From Muricauda sp. SCSIO 65647 (lineage in GTDB: Bacteria > Bacteroidota > Bacteroidia > Flavobacteriales > Flavobacteriaceae): a stretch of DNA of 64,000 nt. Shown piece after piece: positions 15,595 through 23,976 of the stretch. The DNA is taken from the NCBI RefSeq assembly GCF_021534965.1, contig NZ_CP091037.1, forward strand, positions 1,404,501 to 1,468,500, given 5' to 3'. Both the position numbers and the translations under genes were made by a program. Below the pieces are notes generated by a model. It saw nothing but the letters and a program-made list of their open reading frames with translations, was not told the DNA's origin and did no database searches. The number at the start of each line of letters is the position of its first letter. Within the stretch, counting starts at the first letter, position 1.

Positions 15595-15747
15595 ATGGAA
15601 ACAACACAGCAAATCATCGCATATTTGGTTTTGGCCATCGCCGTGGGGTATCTGGCCAAGAAATTTCTGTTGCCAAAATCACTGTTTGCCCCTTCAAAAA
15701 AAGATGCCGGCAAAAACTGCGGAGGTACCGATTGTGGCTGTCACTGA
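15595..15747 (+). CDS. Short FeoB-associated Cys-rich membrane protein
   Basis: A 50-residue ORF beginning 3 nt after the feoB stop codon. It has one membrane helix (IIAYLVLAIAVGYLAKKFLL, about residues 7-26), a short basic linker and the C-terminal motif NCGGTDCGCH with three cysteines and a terminal His. Similar very short Cys-tailed membrane proteins accompany FeoB in other phyla (FeoB-associated Cys-rich membrane protein). The motif could bind iron or a cluster. Function is inferred from position and pattern only. Confidence 0.75.
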   Translation: METTQQIIAYLVLAIAVGYLAKKFLLPKSLFAPSKKDAGKNCGGTDCGCH

Positions 15748-15870
15748 CCCAAGTCATTCTTTTCTTTCCTGTATCCTAATTTCTCCGCTCCAAATAAAAA
15801 TTCAGCTTCTCTTGTAACCTTTTGTAATTTTCTGACTATATAAAGTGAACACCACCTAAAGACAACACTG

Positions 15871-16389
15871 TTGAACAAAAAAACAGATGAGCTATTGATG
15901 CAAGAAGTTGCGCAGGGCAATCTCGAGATGCTTCGAATACTTTTTGACAGACATCATTTGCACGTGTTCAACTTTTTGTACAAAATGAGCGGTGACAAAA
16001 TGCTGAGCGAAGACCTGACACAAGATGTGTTCTATAAAGTCATCAAGTATCGGTCTTCTTATAAAAACGGAAGGTTTCTATCTTGGTTGTTCACCATCGC
16101 TAGAAACAGTTTAAAGACCCATTTCACTCGTAACAAAGAAATGCATACCGATCTAGAGCAGTTGGCAGACCAGACCATCGAGGAAAAAAATGATGAGGCA
16201 CATTCACAATTGCATCTAGCTTTAAGCAAGTTGGAAACTTCAGATAGGGAAGTTATCATCTTGAACAGGTTTCACGAGATACGGTACCAAGAATTGGCCG
16301 AAATCATGGGCAGCACCACAGGTGCCATGAAGACCAAGGTCAGTAGGGCCATGAAAAAATTGAAAAATATCTATTTGGAAAGCATTTGA
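15871..16389 (+). CDS. ECF-type RNA polymerase sigma factor
   Basis: A 172-residue sigma-70 family protein with only regions 2 and 4. Region 2 has VFNFLYKMSGDKMLSEDLTQ and the promoter-melting stretch RFLSWLFTIARNSLKTHF. Region 4 has SDREVIILNRFHEIRYQELA and the helix-turn-helix EIMGSTTGAMKTKVSRAMKK. The start is TTG 15871; no upstream ATG gives a better N-terminus. The next gene follows 3 nt after the stop and looks like its membrane anti-sigma partner. The same operon carries three exported proteins as possible outputs. Confidence 0.88.
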   Translation: MNKKTDELLMQEVAQGNLEMLRILFDRHHLHVFNFLYKMSGDKMLSEDLTQDVFYKVIKYRSSYKNGRFLSWLFTIARNSLKTHFTRNKEMHTDLEQLADQTIEEKNDEAHSQLHLALSKLETSDREVIILNRFHEIRYQELAEIMGSTTGAMKTKVSRAMKKLKNIYLESI

Positions 16390-16392
16390 AAA

Positions 16393-17178
16393 ATGGACAA
16401 GGATAATATGACAGATTTGATTCAAGACTATTTTGACAAGTCACTTGATCGCGAAAAATTGAACGAGTTCGAAGAGCATCTCAAGAATTCACCTTCGTTC
16501 AAAAAAGAAGTGGAAGAATACCGGTTGTTGTTCGATGCTTTTGAAAAAGAAACCGACATCATTCCTCCAGACAGCTTGAAGACAAACTTTTTGAGCATGC
16601 TCGAAGACGAAAAAAACAAACAAGGAAAGGTTGTGGGCATGAAGAGGCAGCCAATAAATTGGTTTGCCGCCACATTGAAAATCGCCGCTGGTATCGCATT
16701 GCTCGTTTCCGCATTCTTTTTTGGGAAATATTCAGAGAAAAACGTCTTGAAAAATGAATTCGCAATTATGCAGGAGGAGACCACAAAATTAAAGCAAACC
16801 GCCATGATATCCCTTTTAGAGAACCAATCGGCAAGCAAGCGTATTCAAGGGGTACACTACATCGATGATTTGATCGATCCAGATGAAGCCATCATAAGTG
16901 CCCTGGCAGATAGAATGCTGAACGATGAAAACACCAATGTTCGGCTGTCGGCAATGGAAGCGCTCACGAATTTTAAAAATTCAGAAACAGTAAAGAACGC
17001 ATTCATAGAAGCTTTGAAAACAGAGAAAGACCCAAGTATTCAAATTGCCATCATTCAGGCATTGGTTCATATACAAGAAAAAAAGGCCATTGAACCCATG
17101 CAAAAATTGCTGGAACAAGAAGACACCCAACCCTTTATCAAAAACGAAATCAAAATAGCATTACCAAAAATCACATAA
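16393..17178 (+). CDS. Putative membrane anti-sigma factor with C-terminal HEAT repeats
   Basis: A 261-residue protein in three parts. The N-terminal cytoplasmic ~60 residues (LIQDYFDKSLDREKLNEFEE then HLKNSPSFKKEVEEY) look like an anti-sigma domain without the zinc-binding His/Cys set. One membrane helix lies around 94-112 (AAGIALLVSAFFFGKY). The periplasmic C-terminus (about 140-258) consists of HEAT-like repeats (NTNVRLSAMEALTNF; DPSIQIAIIQALVHI). It sits directly behind the sigma gene, so sigma binding is the natural inference. The HEAT repeats could sense or bind an envelope partner. Confidence 0.75.
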   Translation: MDKDNMTDLIQDYFDKSLDREKLNEFEEHLKNSPSFKKEVEEYRLLFDAFEKETDIIPPDSLKTNFLSMLEDEKNKQGKVVGMKRQPINWFAATLKIAAGIALLVSAFFFGKYSEKNVLKNEFAIMQEETTKLKQTAMISLLENQSASKRIQGVHYIDDLIDPDEAIISALADRMLNDENTNVRLSAMEALTNFKNSETVKNAFIEALKTEKDPSIQIAIIQALVHIQEKKAIEPMQKLLEQEDTQPFIKNEIKIALPKIT

Positions 17179-17197
17179 ACATCAAAAAACGAAAATC

Positions 17198-17950
17198 ATG
17201 AAAAAAGTAACTTTTCTTCTAATCGCAGTGGCCGCATGCGCCATTGCATCTGCCCAAACTGATTACTCGAAATCACTGAACGGTATCGAATGGGTGAAAA
17301 TCGAATCTAAATCAGATATTACCTTGAAAACCTACAATGCCAACGAACTGCTGATAAAAGGCAGTGGCAGCTCAAAAGTATCTGAAAAGGCCAAAGGGCT
17401 AAAACTGGTCGGTGAAGGCGGCAACGACAACACAGATGTCGGGTTCTACGTGGTACAAGACGGAAACACCTTGTTGGTTAAAAACCTGAGAAAGTCAGAG
17501 GGTGCTGAAATTTTCCTTCCCGAGACCCAGAACGTTTCGGTAAAAAGCACCTGGAGCGGCGATATAGAAATTGAAGGATTTTCCGGTGAAGTCGAAGCTG
17601 ATGCACAACTCAACGGCAGCATTGAAATCACAGGTGTAAACGGCCCCGTTACCGCAAATGCCCTCAATGGGGAAATTGAGGTTGAATTTGGCACCGTCAA
17701 ACAAAATACCCCCATCTCCATCCATACCACGAACGGTGCCATCGATGTTTCCCTACCTGGAGACACACCGGCCGACTTGACCTTAAGCACAATGCACGGA
17801 GACATTTACACCAACTTCGATATCAAGAGAGAAGAAAAGGATGGTCTGAAATCGGTATCGAGCAAGAAGGTAAAAGCGACCGTCAACAACGGAGGGGTCA
17901 ATATTTCTTTAAAGTCCATCAACGGAAATATCTATTTAAGAAAGCAATAA
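17198..17950 (+). CDS. Exported DUF4097-type beta-helix protein
   Basis: A 250-residue protein with a signal peptide (ending ACAIASAQ, about residue 20). The mature part is a repetitive beta-helix of the DUF4097/putative adhesin type, with recurring short units such as GDIEIEGF, GSIEITGV, NGEIEVEF, NGAIDVSL, HGDIYTNF, NGNIYLRK. Function of the family is unknown. It is in the sigma/anti-sigma operon (20 nt after the HEAT gene) and paired with a second copy, so it may be a target or sensor of an envelope response. Confidence 0.8.
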   Translation: MKKVTFLLIAVAACAIASAQTDYSKSLNGIEWVKIESKSDITLKTYNANELLIKGSGSSKVSEKAKGLKLVGEGGNDNTDVGFYVVQDGNTLLVKNLRKSEGAEIFLPETQNVSVKSTWSGDIEIEGFSGEVEADAQLNGSIEITGVNGPVTANALNGEIEVEFGTVKQNTPISIHTTNGAIDVSLPGDTPADLTLSTMHGDIYTNFDIKREEKDGLKSVSSKKVKATVNNGGVNISLKSINGNIYLRKQ

Positions 17951-17993
17951 TCTACCCCAAAGCAAAGTCAAATCATCAAAAAAACGAACAGTC

Positions 17994-18704
17994 ATGAAAA
18001 ACGTAATGCCCTTTTTAATGATGGCCCTTCTCGGGCTATCGCTCAACGCCCAAAAAACCATTGAAAAAAACATCGATTATACCGATCAGATCATTGATGT
18101 AGAAGTAAAATTTGCCTCTAATATCGAAGTGAAGACCTGGGACAAACGCACCCTTTATTTTAAGGCAGACATCAGCACAAAAGATGGAAAGTATTTAGAA
18201 TTGTATACCCTCAATGTCAAAGAAAGTAAGGGTTTCATCAGCATTAGCTCTGATACCAAAGCTATTTTTAAGGCATTTCATGACGAATGGAAAAGCAATC
18301 ATTCCAATGAAAAAAGATACTATCACACATCAGATATGTACGAGTTTGACTATGTGCTCTATGTACCCAAAAATGCCACCTTTACCGTGACCAGCATTAA
18401 TGGTGACCTAAGGGCAGATGTTGTAGAAGGAGATTTCACCGCCGATCTGATCAATGGAAACATCGATATCAAAAAGTATAATGGCAATCTTGACCTGAAA
18501 ACCATTAACGGTGAAATCGATCTCTTTCTTTCCAATTCACGATTGACAGCAGAGACCATACACGGTCAGATCTATGCCGATGAAAAATTAGAGCTCAAGG
18601 TGACCGATCGTTACGTCGGACAAAAAGTAGAGGGTAGTTTTGATGCTGCATCGAACCGGCTCCGCTTGAATACCATCAATGGAAACATGTACTTAAGGCT
18701 TTGA
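17994..18704 (+). CDS. Exported DUF4097-type beta-helix protein (second copy)
   Basis: A 236-residue paralogue of the preceding gene: signal peptide ending LSLNAQ, then a beta-helix with units NGDLRADV, NGNIDIKK, NGNLDLKT, NGEIDLFL, HGQIYADE, NGNMYLRL. The N-terminal part (IEVKTWDKRTLYFKADIST) is diverged from the first copy. It is 43 nt downstream and co-oriented; tandem duplication followed by divergence is likely. The next gene starts 4 nt after its stop codon. Confidence 0.8.
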   Translation: MKNVMPFLMMALLGLSLNAQKTIEKNIDYTDQIIDVEVKFASNIEVKTWDKRTLYFKADISTKDGKYLELYTLNVKESKGFISISSDTKAIFKAFHDEWKSNHSNEKRYYHTSDMYEFDYVLYVPKNATFTVTSINGDLRADVVEGDFTADLINGNIDIKKYNGNLDLKTINGEIDLFLSNSRLTAETIHGQIYADEKLELKVTDRYVGQKVEGSFDAASNRLRLNTINGNMYLRL

Positions 18705-18707
18705 TGA

Positions 18708-19226
18708 ATGAAAGCTGTTTTTTGTCTGGCACCAGCAATTGTTTTGATGATGGTTTCTTGCCAAAAAAAACAAAGCGCCATTGAAAAATCTTCGGGGAAA
18801 GATTCATTGACACTCATCAAAATGATTTCAGAACGTGAAGCAGCCATGATCAAAAAAGATATGAATTTGGCGATGTCACAGTTCACTGAAGATGCAACCT
18901 GGATCAATTCACAAGGCTACTTTTTTGAGGGCAAAAGCGAGGTGAAAAAATTTCACGATATGTTATCTGAAAACGATTCCCTTGATTATTACTATGAAGC
19001 CGGCAAACCGAAGGTACGGGTTTTAGACCCCAACAATGCGCTTGCATATTACTCTTGGAAAATGTTTTGGTTTCGAAAGCAAAATGCGGCGGACACGCTG
19101 ATCAGGGAAATAGGGCTAATGACCTTGCACGCCCAAAAACAAAACGAAAAATGGAAATGGATGGCGGTGACCAACCAACATACACCTTGGTTCTATGATG
19201 AAATAAAACCAGAGAAAATCGAATAG
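18708..19226 (+). CDS. NTF2-like (DUF4440) lipoprotein
   Basis: A 172-residue lipoprotein (LMMVSC lipobox) with an NTF2/SnoaL-like domain: MISEREAAMIKKDMNLAMSQ, FTEDATWINSQGYFFEGKSE and a C-terminal KWKWMAVTNQHTPW. Such domains in this family bind small molecules or have minor enzymatic roles; nothing specific can be said. It is the last gene of the sigma-factor operon, overlapping the region of the previous stop by only 3 nt of spacing. Confidence 0.7.
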   Translation: MKAVFCLAPAIVLMMVSCQKKQSAIEKSSGKDSLTLIKMISEREAAMIKKDMNLAMSQFTEDATWINSQGYFFEGKSEVKKFHDMLSENDSLDYYYEAGKPKVRVLDPNNALAYYSWKMFWFRKQNAADTLIREIGLMTLHAQKQNEKWKWMAVTNQHTPWFYDEIKPEKIE

Positions 19227-19314
19227 CGATATAAGGCATTTCCATAACAAAAGGGAAAAACGATAGGCCGCCCGCAAACGCAATCAACAAAACAGTCTTG
19301 CGAGTCCCAAGAAA

Positions 19315-19722
19315 TTAAAGTTCGATGCTTATCTCATAGTCAGAGCTGACCAAGAAGGCGCATTCCTTGAAATTTGGTGGACCAAAAGTTTTCATTTTGG
19401 CATTCGAAAAGGCTACTTTTTCTTTGGGTATGCCCAACCAATTGGTATCTAGTATATTGTTTCCGTTCTCGTCATAAAAAATGGCCAGGGCATACTCCCC
19501 TTTTGGTAGGTTCTTAATCGATAGACGGGTAATCCCTTTCTTGGCGGCGATACTGTCGCATTTGAATACGTGGTCAAACTTCAAAAAACCTTCCTCAGAG
19601 TCATAGACCGCCACACTGATCTTTCCTTTGGAAGAGGGCACGCCGTGTACCTCAACAGAAATCTCGTTCTGTGAAAACAGCAGGGCCGGAAATAACATGA
19701 TCAAAAGAAAAAGGTGTTTCAT
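19315..19722 (-). CDS. DUF2141 exported protein
   Basis: A 135-residue protein with a signal peptide (LIMLFPALLFSQ). The mature domain matches DUF2141: VHGVPSSKGKISVAVYDSEE near the N-terminus, KNLPKGEYALAIFYDENGN, and the family ending NILDTNWLGIPKEKVAFSNA and PPNFKECAF. Function is unknown; the fold is a transthyretin-like beta sandwich. Stand-alone gene on the - strand, convergent with the sigma operon. Confidence 0.85.
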   Translation of the reverse strand: MKHLFLLIMLFPALLFSQNEISVEVHGVPSSKGKISVAVYDSEEGFLKFDHVFKCDSIAAKKGITRLSIKNLPKGEYALAIFYDENGNNILDTNWLGIPKEKVAFSNAKMKTFGPPNFKECAFLVSSDYEISIEL

Positions 19723-19816
19723 TTTTCAAATGGTTTCAGTACAAAGATGCAAACTCAATTTTTACCAAAAAAGTATACGTTCAAATGTATATTGTTGGAT
19801 GTCGCAAAAGCTCGCT

Positions 19817-20242
19817 TTACTCTTCTGGATCGATGGCCAACTTCAAGGTTTCATAAAGCTCTGCCGTTTCAAGGCTGTCGGTAAAATTGAGAAAAAGCTT
19901 GAGCGAGTCATGGTGCACTATTCTGATTTTTTGTTGCCTCAGATCATCGACGAACACATACACCCTTGATTCCGTCAACGAATCTTTGAACACCCCTTTT
20001 TCACGGGCCAACCATGAAAAACCGTTATGGCGTTCCATTTCAGGTATTCTCTTGACGAATGAAATACTGTCCATTTCTGAAAGGGGTAGCTGTTGCCGAT
20101 AGATCCCTGAGTATATTTTGAACTTGCCTTCTTCGATGCTAGAGTAGTTTTTGTAATGGATCACAAAGGCTGCCATACAGAAAATGATGGTCAGTACGAT
20201 CAAAAGATTCCAAAACCAATGCTTTTTTCTACTTTTTGTCAT
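19817..20242 (-). CDS. Membrane-anchored protein of unknown function
   Basis: About 141 residues from ATG 20242 (MTKSRKKHWF). One N-terminal membrane helix (FWNLLIVLTIIFCMAAFVIH) is followed by a periplasmic or external domain with KIYSGIYRQQLPLSEMDSIS, HNGFSWLAREKGVF and VYVFVDDLRQQKIRIVHHDS. Its start overlaps the end of the S9 peptidase gene by 14 nt, so they are co-expressed; the further upstream start at 20272 is less likely. No family recognised. Confidence 0.65.
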   Translation of the reverse strand: MTKSRKKHWFWNLLIVLTIIFCMAAFVIHYKNYSSIEEGKFKIYSGIYRQQLPLSEMDSISFVKRIPEMERHNGFSWLAREKGVFKDSLTESRVYVFVDDLRQQKIRIVHHDSLKLFLNFTDSLETAELYETLKLAIDPEE

Positions 20243-22277
20243 CTGGCTCCTTATCCGTCCGATACTTATCAAACCATGCTACCGTATGGGCAATCTTGGT
20301 GATCAGATTACTGGGTCGGTTCGCGATGCCATGACTGGCACCTGGAATCTCGACCAAAACAGTTTCTTTTTTCCTCAATTTTAGCGCATGGTACAACTGC
20401 TTGGCTTCACTGGGCGGTGTTCGTAAATCGTTCATGCCCACCATGACCATTGTTGGGGTCTCTATATTTCCAACAAGGGAAATCGGCGAAAATTTCCAGT
20501 AGTGCTCGACGTTCTCCCAAGGTTGACCTTCATAGCGTGAATTGGCGTACCCGAAATAATTATCGGCCACCAAGGTCTTGCTAATCCAGTTCATCACCGG
20601 TTTAGCAACGACCGCAGCTTCAAAACGGTCGTTCTTGCCAATCATCCAAGCGGTCATGATACCGCCGGCACTTCCTCCAGTCACGAATAGCTGATCTTCA
20701 TGGGCAATGCCTTTCTCAATACAATGATCTACCCCATCCATCACATCATTGTAGTCTTCTCCAGGATAGTTTCTGTACAAAAGGTTACCAAACGCTTCGC
20801 CATAGCTGGTACTGCCCCTTGCATTGGGGTAAAACACAATATATCCGGCAGAAGCATATAGCTGCATTTCAATGGAAAAACGATCGCCATAGTTCAAAAT
20901 CGGTCCCCCATGATTTTCCACCATAAATGGATACTTTTTGGAGGCATCATAATTGGGCGGATAAACCACCCACCCCTGTAGGTCACGATTATCGACACTT
21001 GATGTATACCAAACCTCTTCTACTTTGCCCAGCGTTCTATACTTCAACAAACCGCTATTTAAATTGGTCATTTTTCTAGGGCTTTTCGTTTTTGGGCCCA
21101 AAAGGGCCAATTCAGCAGGATGCGCAGGTGTAGCATAGGTATAGGCAACCGTACCGTTCTTCGACACACTGTACGATCCACTGCCATAAGGCCTCCCAAG
21201 AGTGGTTCCTCCACGATTATCGGCCAGTTTGGTCACCTTGCCAGATAGGGTAATATAACCAACCTTTCCATTTCCCTTATCGTCGTAGTTAAAATAGAGT
21301 CCGTTTCCTTTGGCATCCCATTGAATGCTGGAAATACTTCTATCCAAATCATCTGAAATACTCCTTTTACCGGTTCCATCACTGTTCATGATATGAAGTT
21401 TTCTGACCTGATACGCCTGTTTTTTATCGCCATACCCCAAATAGGCGATCGACTTTCCGTCTGGTGAAACCTGCGGATCATAATCTGGTCCGTCCCTTTC
21501 GGTCAAGGCCTCGATTTCTCCACTTTCTATAGCTACGGCATATATTTCACTATTGCGAAAACGGTATTCCCAATCTTTGAGCCTATTGGCCGAAAAATAG
21601 ATTTTATCCCCTGCTGGCGCCCATGATAACGTGCCCCGATGATGCCAATCACCTGAGGTGATCTGCCTTGGTGCCCCACCATCTGAAGGCATCACAAAAA
21701 TATGGTTGAAGCCCGGTTTGATATAACCACGGCCATCCGCTTCATGGTAGACCCGATCCGTAATTCGCGGTGCATCGGCCCATTTTGCCCCTTTTGGGGC
21801 CTTGGGCATTTTGGCAATGACAGGAGCTTTGGCCGCTACATTCATTGAAAATGCGATTTGGCGTCCGTCTGGTGACCACGTCAATGCACTTGGCCCAAAA
21901 GGTAGTTGTGTCAGTTTTGCCAATTTCCCCGACCCTAGCCAGTACATGTATATTTCAGAACCTTCATCCGTTGTACTGGTAAAGGCAACCCTATCTCCCG
22001 AAGGTGACCATCTTGGGCCGCTTTCATCGACTTCCCTTGAGGTCAGCTTTTGGTGTTCACTGCCATCTGCCTTAAGCAGCCATAGATTGCCCTTGGCACG
22101 ATCCCCCATGACATCGAAGCCCATTCGGCGATAGACCACCCACTCACCATTGGGAGACACTTGGGGATCTGAGACATATTGCAGGTCAAAAATGTCGAGA
22201 TATGAAAAATCGGGGTTTTGGGCATTGGAAAACTGCATTAAAATGATGAAGCAGAGCAACGAAAAAAGGGTACGCAT
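20229..22277 (-). CDS. S9-family (prolyl oligopeptidase/acylaminoacyl-type) peptidase
   Basis: A 682-residue exported protein with signal peptide (LLCFIILMQFSNAQ). The N-terminal two thirds are a TolB-like beta-propeller built from PD40 repeats (PQVSPNGEWVVYRRM; PRWSPSGDRVAFTS; LTWSPDGRQIAFSM; PQVSPDGKSIAYLG). The C-terminal alpha/beta hydrolase carries the nucleophile in GGSAGG near residue 535, the Asp in GMNDLRTPPSEA near 616 and the His in GASHG near 647. It cleaves short peptides in the periplasm. It is divergent from the DUF6090 gene and coupled to a small membrane protein downstream. Confidence 0.92.
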   Translation of the reverse strand: MRTLFSLLCFIILMQFSNAQNPDFSYLDIFDLQYVSDPQVSPNGEWVVYRRMGFDVMGDRAKGNLWLLKADGSEHQKLTSREVDESGPRWSPSGDRVAFTSTTDEGSEIYMYWLGSGKLAKLTQLPFGPSALTWSPDGRQIAFSMNVAAKAPVIAKMPKAPKGAKWADAPRITDRVYHEADGRGYIKPGFNHIFVMPSDGGAPRQITSGDWHHRGTLSWAPAGDKIYFSANRLKDWEYRFRNSEIYAVAIESGEIEALTERDGPDYDPQVSPDGKSIAYLGYGDKKQAYQVRKLHIMNSDGTGKRSISDDLDRSISSIQWDAKGNGLYFNYDDKGNGKVGYITLSGKVTKLADNRGGTTLGRPYGSGSYSVSKNGTVAYTYATPAHPAELALLGPKTKSPRKMTNLNSGLLKYRTLGKVEEVWYTSSVDNRDLQGWVVYPPNYDASKKYPFMVENHGGPILNYGDRFSIEMQLYASAGYIVFYPNARGSTSYGEAFGNLLYRNYPGEDYNDVMDGVDHCIEKGIAHEDQLFVTGGSAGGIMTAWMIGKNDRFEAAVVAKPVMNWISKTLVADNYFGYANSRYEGQPWENVEHYWKFSPISLVGNIETPTMVMVGMNDLRTPPSEAKQLYHALKLRKKETVLVEIPGASHGIANRPSNLITKIAHTVAWFDKYRTDKEPDDKK

Positions 22278-22393
22278 GATTATGTATTTTGAAGTCTTTA
22301 AAGGTAATGGAAACCATCGATTTCAACAACCATTCGCCAATCGTCAAAAATTGGGTCATATCTTGTTATATTTATGGGAAATCACCCATTTTC

Positions 22394-23155
22394 ATGATCA
22401 AATTCTTCCGAAAGATCCGTCGGTCATTAATTGCCCAAAACAAGTTTCCAAAATACCTGCTCTATGCCGTTGGCGAAATCATTTTGGTGGTCATCGGCAT
22501 TCTTATCGCTTTACAGATCAACAACTATAGCGAGTACCAAAAAGAGCGCAAAAAAGAATGGGTATTGCTTTCAAATCTTTCTCAAGAAGTGCAATTGGAT
22601 ATGCTACAAATAGAAAACAACACCAGACTGACCACAGAAAGGCTCAAACGGCTCGATAGCCTGGTACAACTCTTAAGAGCACCCGACAGCATCAATGCCC
22701 TACAATTCATTCGGCAGTCATATGAATTTGTTTTCGACCAATACTTCAAAAGCAATAGCGGTATTTTTGATGAAGCCGTTTCTTCTGGCAAGATGAGCTA
22801 TATTCAAAATGAACCCTTGCGGCAGCGTATTTTTAACTATTACCGCAACGTCAAGGAGTCTTATATCGATGGTACTGCACGACAGATCACTGATGAGTTC
22901 ATCACCCCGCTTTTGATAGAACACGTATATCTCAACCAAGAAGGGTTTACCATGTTGGGAATGGATGTGGAGGATATTTCCATAATAGAAGAATTGAATG
23001 TGTACCAACTCACCAAAAACAAAGACTATTGGAAAATGGTACTGATGAAATTTGGCGCAAACCAAGAACAAATACTCCGCTGGAAAGGTACTCGACAAAG
23101 GGCCGAGGAGTTAAAGCAACAAATTGACCTAGAGCTGAAAAAACTGAACCAATGA
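22394..23155 (+). CDS. DUF6090 family membrane protein
   Basis: About 253 residues from ATG 22394, which gives the typical N-terminus MIKFFRKIRRSLIAQNKFPK then YLLYAVGEIILVVIGILIAL (membrane helix) and QINNYSE. A long helical, mostly hydrophilic C-terminal domain follows. An in-frame ATG at 22289 would add 35 atypical residues and is rejected. Families of such proteins occur in many copies in Flavobacteriaceae genomes; their function is unknown. Divergent from the S9 peptidase. Confidence 0.8.
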   Translation: MIKFFRKIRRSLIAQNKFPKYLLYAVGEIILVVIGILIALQINNYSEYQKERKKEWVLLSNLSQEVQLDMLQIENNTRLTTERLKRLDSLVQLLRAPDSINALQFIRQSYEFVFDQYFKSNSGIFDEAVSSGKMSYIQNEPLRQRIFNYYRNVKESYIDGTARQITDEFITPLLIEHVYLNQEGFTMLGMDVEDISIIEELNVYQLTKNKDYWKMVLMKFGANQEQILRWKGTRQRAEELKQQIDLELKKLNQ

Positions 23156-23201
23156 TTAAATTCTTTTGAAGTATCCGTTGATAAGCAGATAAATTTAAAT
23201 A

Positions 23202-23963
23202 ATGTTGAACTTTAAGAACAAAAACATATTGGTCACCGGCGCCTCTCGAGGCATAGGCAAGGCCACCGCTCTGGCCTTTGCCGAAAAAGGGGCCAAGGTC
23301 GGACTCAATTTTAGAAGCAATATGGAAGAAGCCCAGAATACGTTGAACGCGTTATCGGGTGAAGGGCATCAACTTTTTCAAAAAGACATAGCCCAAAACG
23401 AAAATTGCCAAACGCTCATTGAAGAGTTCATCAAAACTTTCGGGCGGTTAGATGTGCTGGTCAACAATGCGGGCATCTTTGTACCCCATAAGATCGATGA
23501 AATCGAATTCGAAGAATGGAGAACCATTTGGCAAGGCACTTTTGAGACCAATCTATTCGCAGTAGCCGATCTTTGCTATTGGGCAGCACGGGCCATGATG
23601 AAAACAGGTGGTGGTAGTATCGTGAATGTTTCTTCAAGAGGGGCCTTTCGTGGCGAACCAAATGCCCCTGCCTACGGGGCCAGTAAAGCAGCCTTGAATG
23701 CCATGAGCCAATCACTGGCCAAAAAATTGGCTGCACATAACATCGCTGTGGGCGTGGTTGCCCCAGGCTTTACCGATACCGATATGGGCGCCCATGCCCT
23801 TAGCCCAGAAGAAAGGGATCGTCTTATGGCAGAATCGCCCCTCAAGCGTATGGCGAAACCCGAAGAGGTGGCCCATGCCATAGTGTTCTTGGCCTCTGAA
23901 GGCGCGAAATATTCCTCTGGCACCATCGTAGACGTGAATGGGGCGAGTTATTTGAGGAGTTAA
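23202..23963 (+). CDS. Short-chain dehydrogenase/reductase
   Basis: A 253-residue classical SDR. The cofactor-binding motif TGASRGIG is near residues 12-19, NNAG near 88-91, and the catalytic Ser-Tyr-Lys are in NVSSRGAF and YGASKAAL. The C-terminal DVNGAS is typical of FabG-like enzymes. It catalyses NAD(P)(H)-dependent oxidoreduction of an alcohol/ketone; the substrate is unknown. It stands alone between DUF6090 and an AraC regulator that starts 13 nt downstream, so the latter may be co-transcribed. Confidence 0.85.
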   Translation: MLNFKNKNILVTGASRGIGKATALAFAEKGAKVGLNFRSNMEEAQNTLNALSGEGHQLFQKDIAQNENCQTLIEEFIKTFGRLDVLVNNAGIFVPHKIDEIEFEEWRTIWQGTFETNLFAVADLCYWAARAMMKTGGGSIVNVSSRGAFRGEPNAPAYGASKAALNAMSQSLAKKLAAHNIAVGVVAPGFTDTDMGAHALSPEERDRLMAESPLKRMAKPEEVAHAIVFLASEGAKYSSGTIVDVNGASYLRS

Positions 23964-23976
23964 CGGTCATTAGGTC

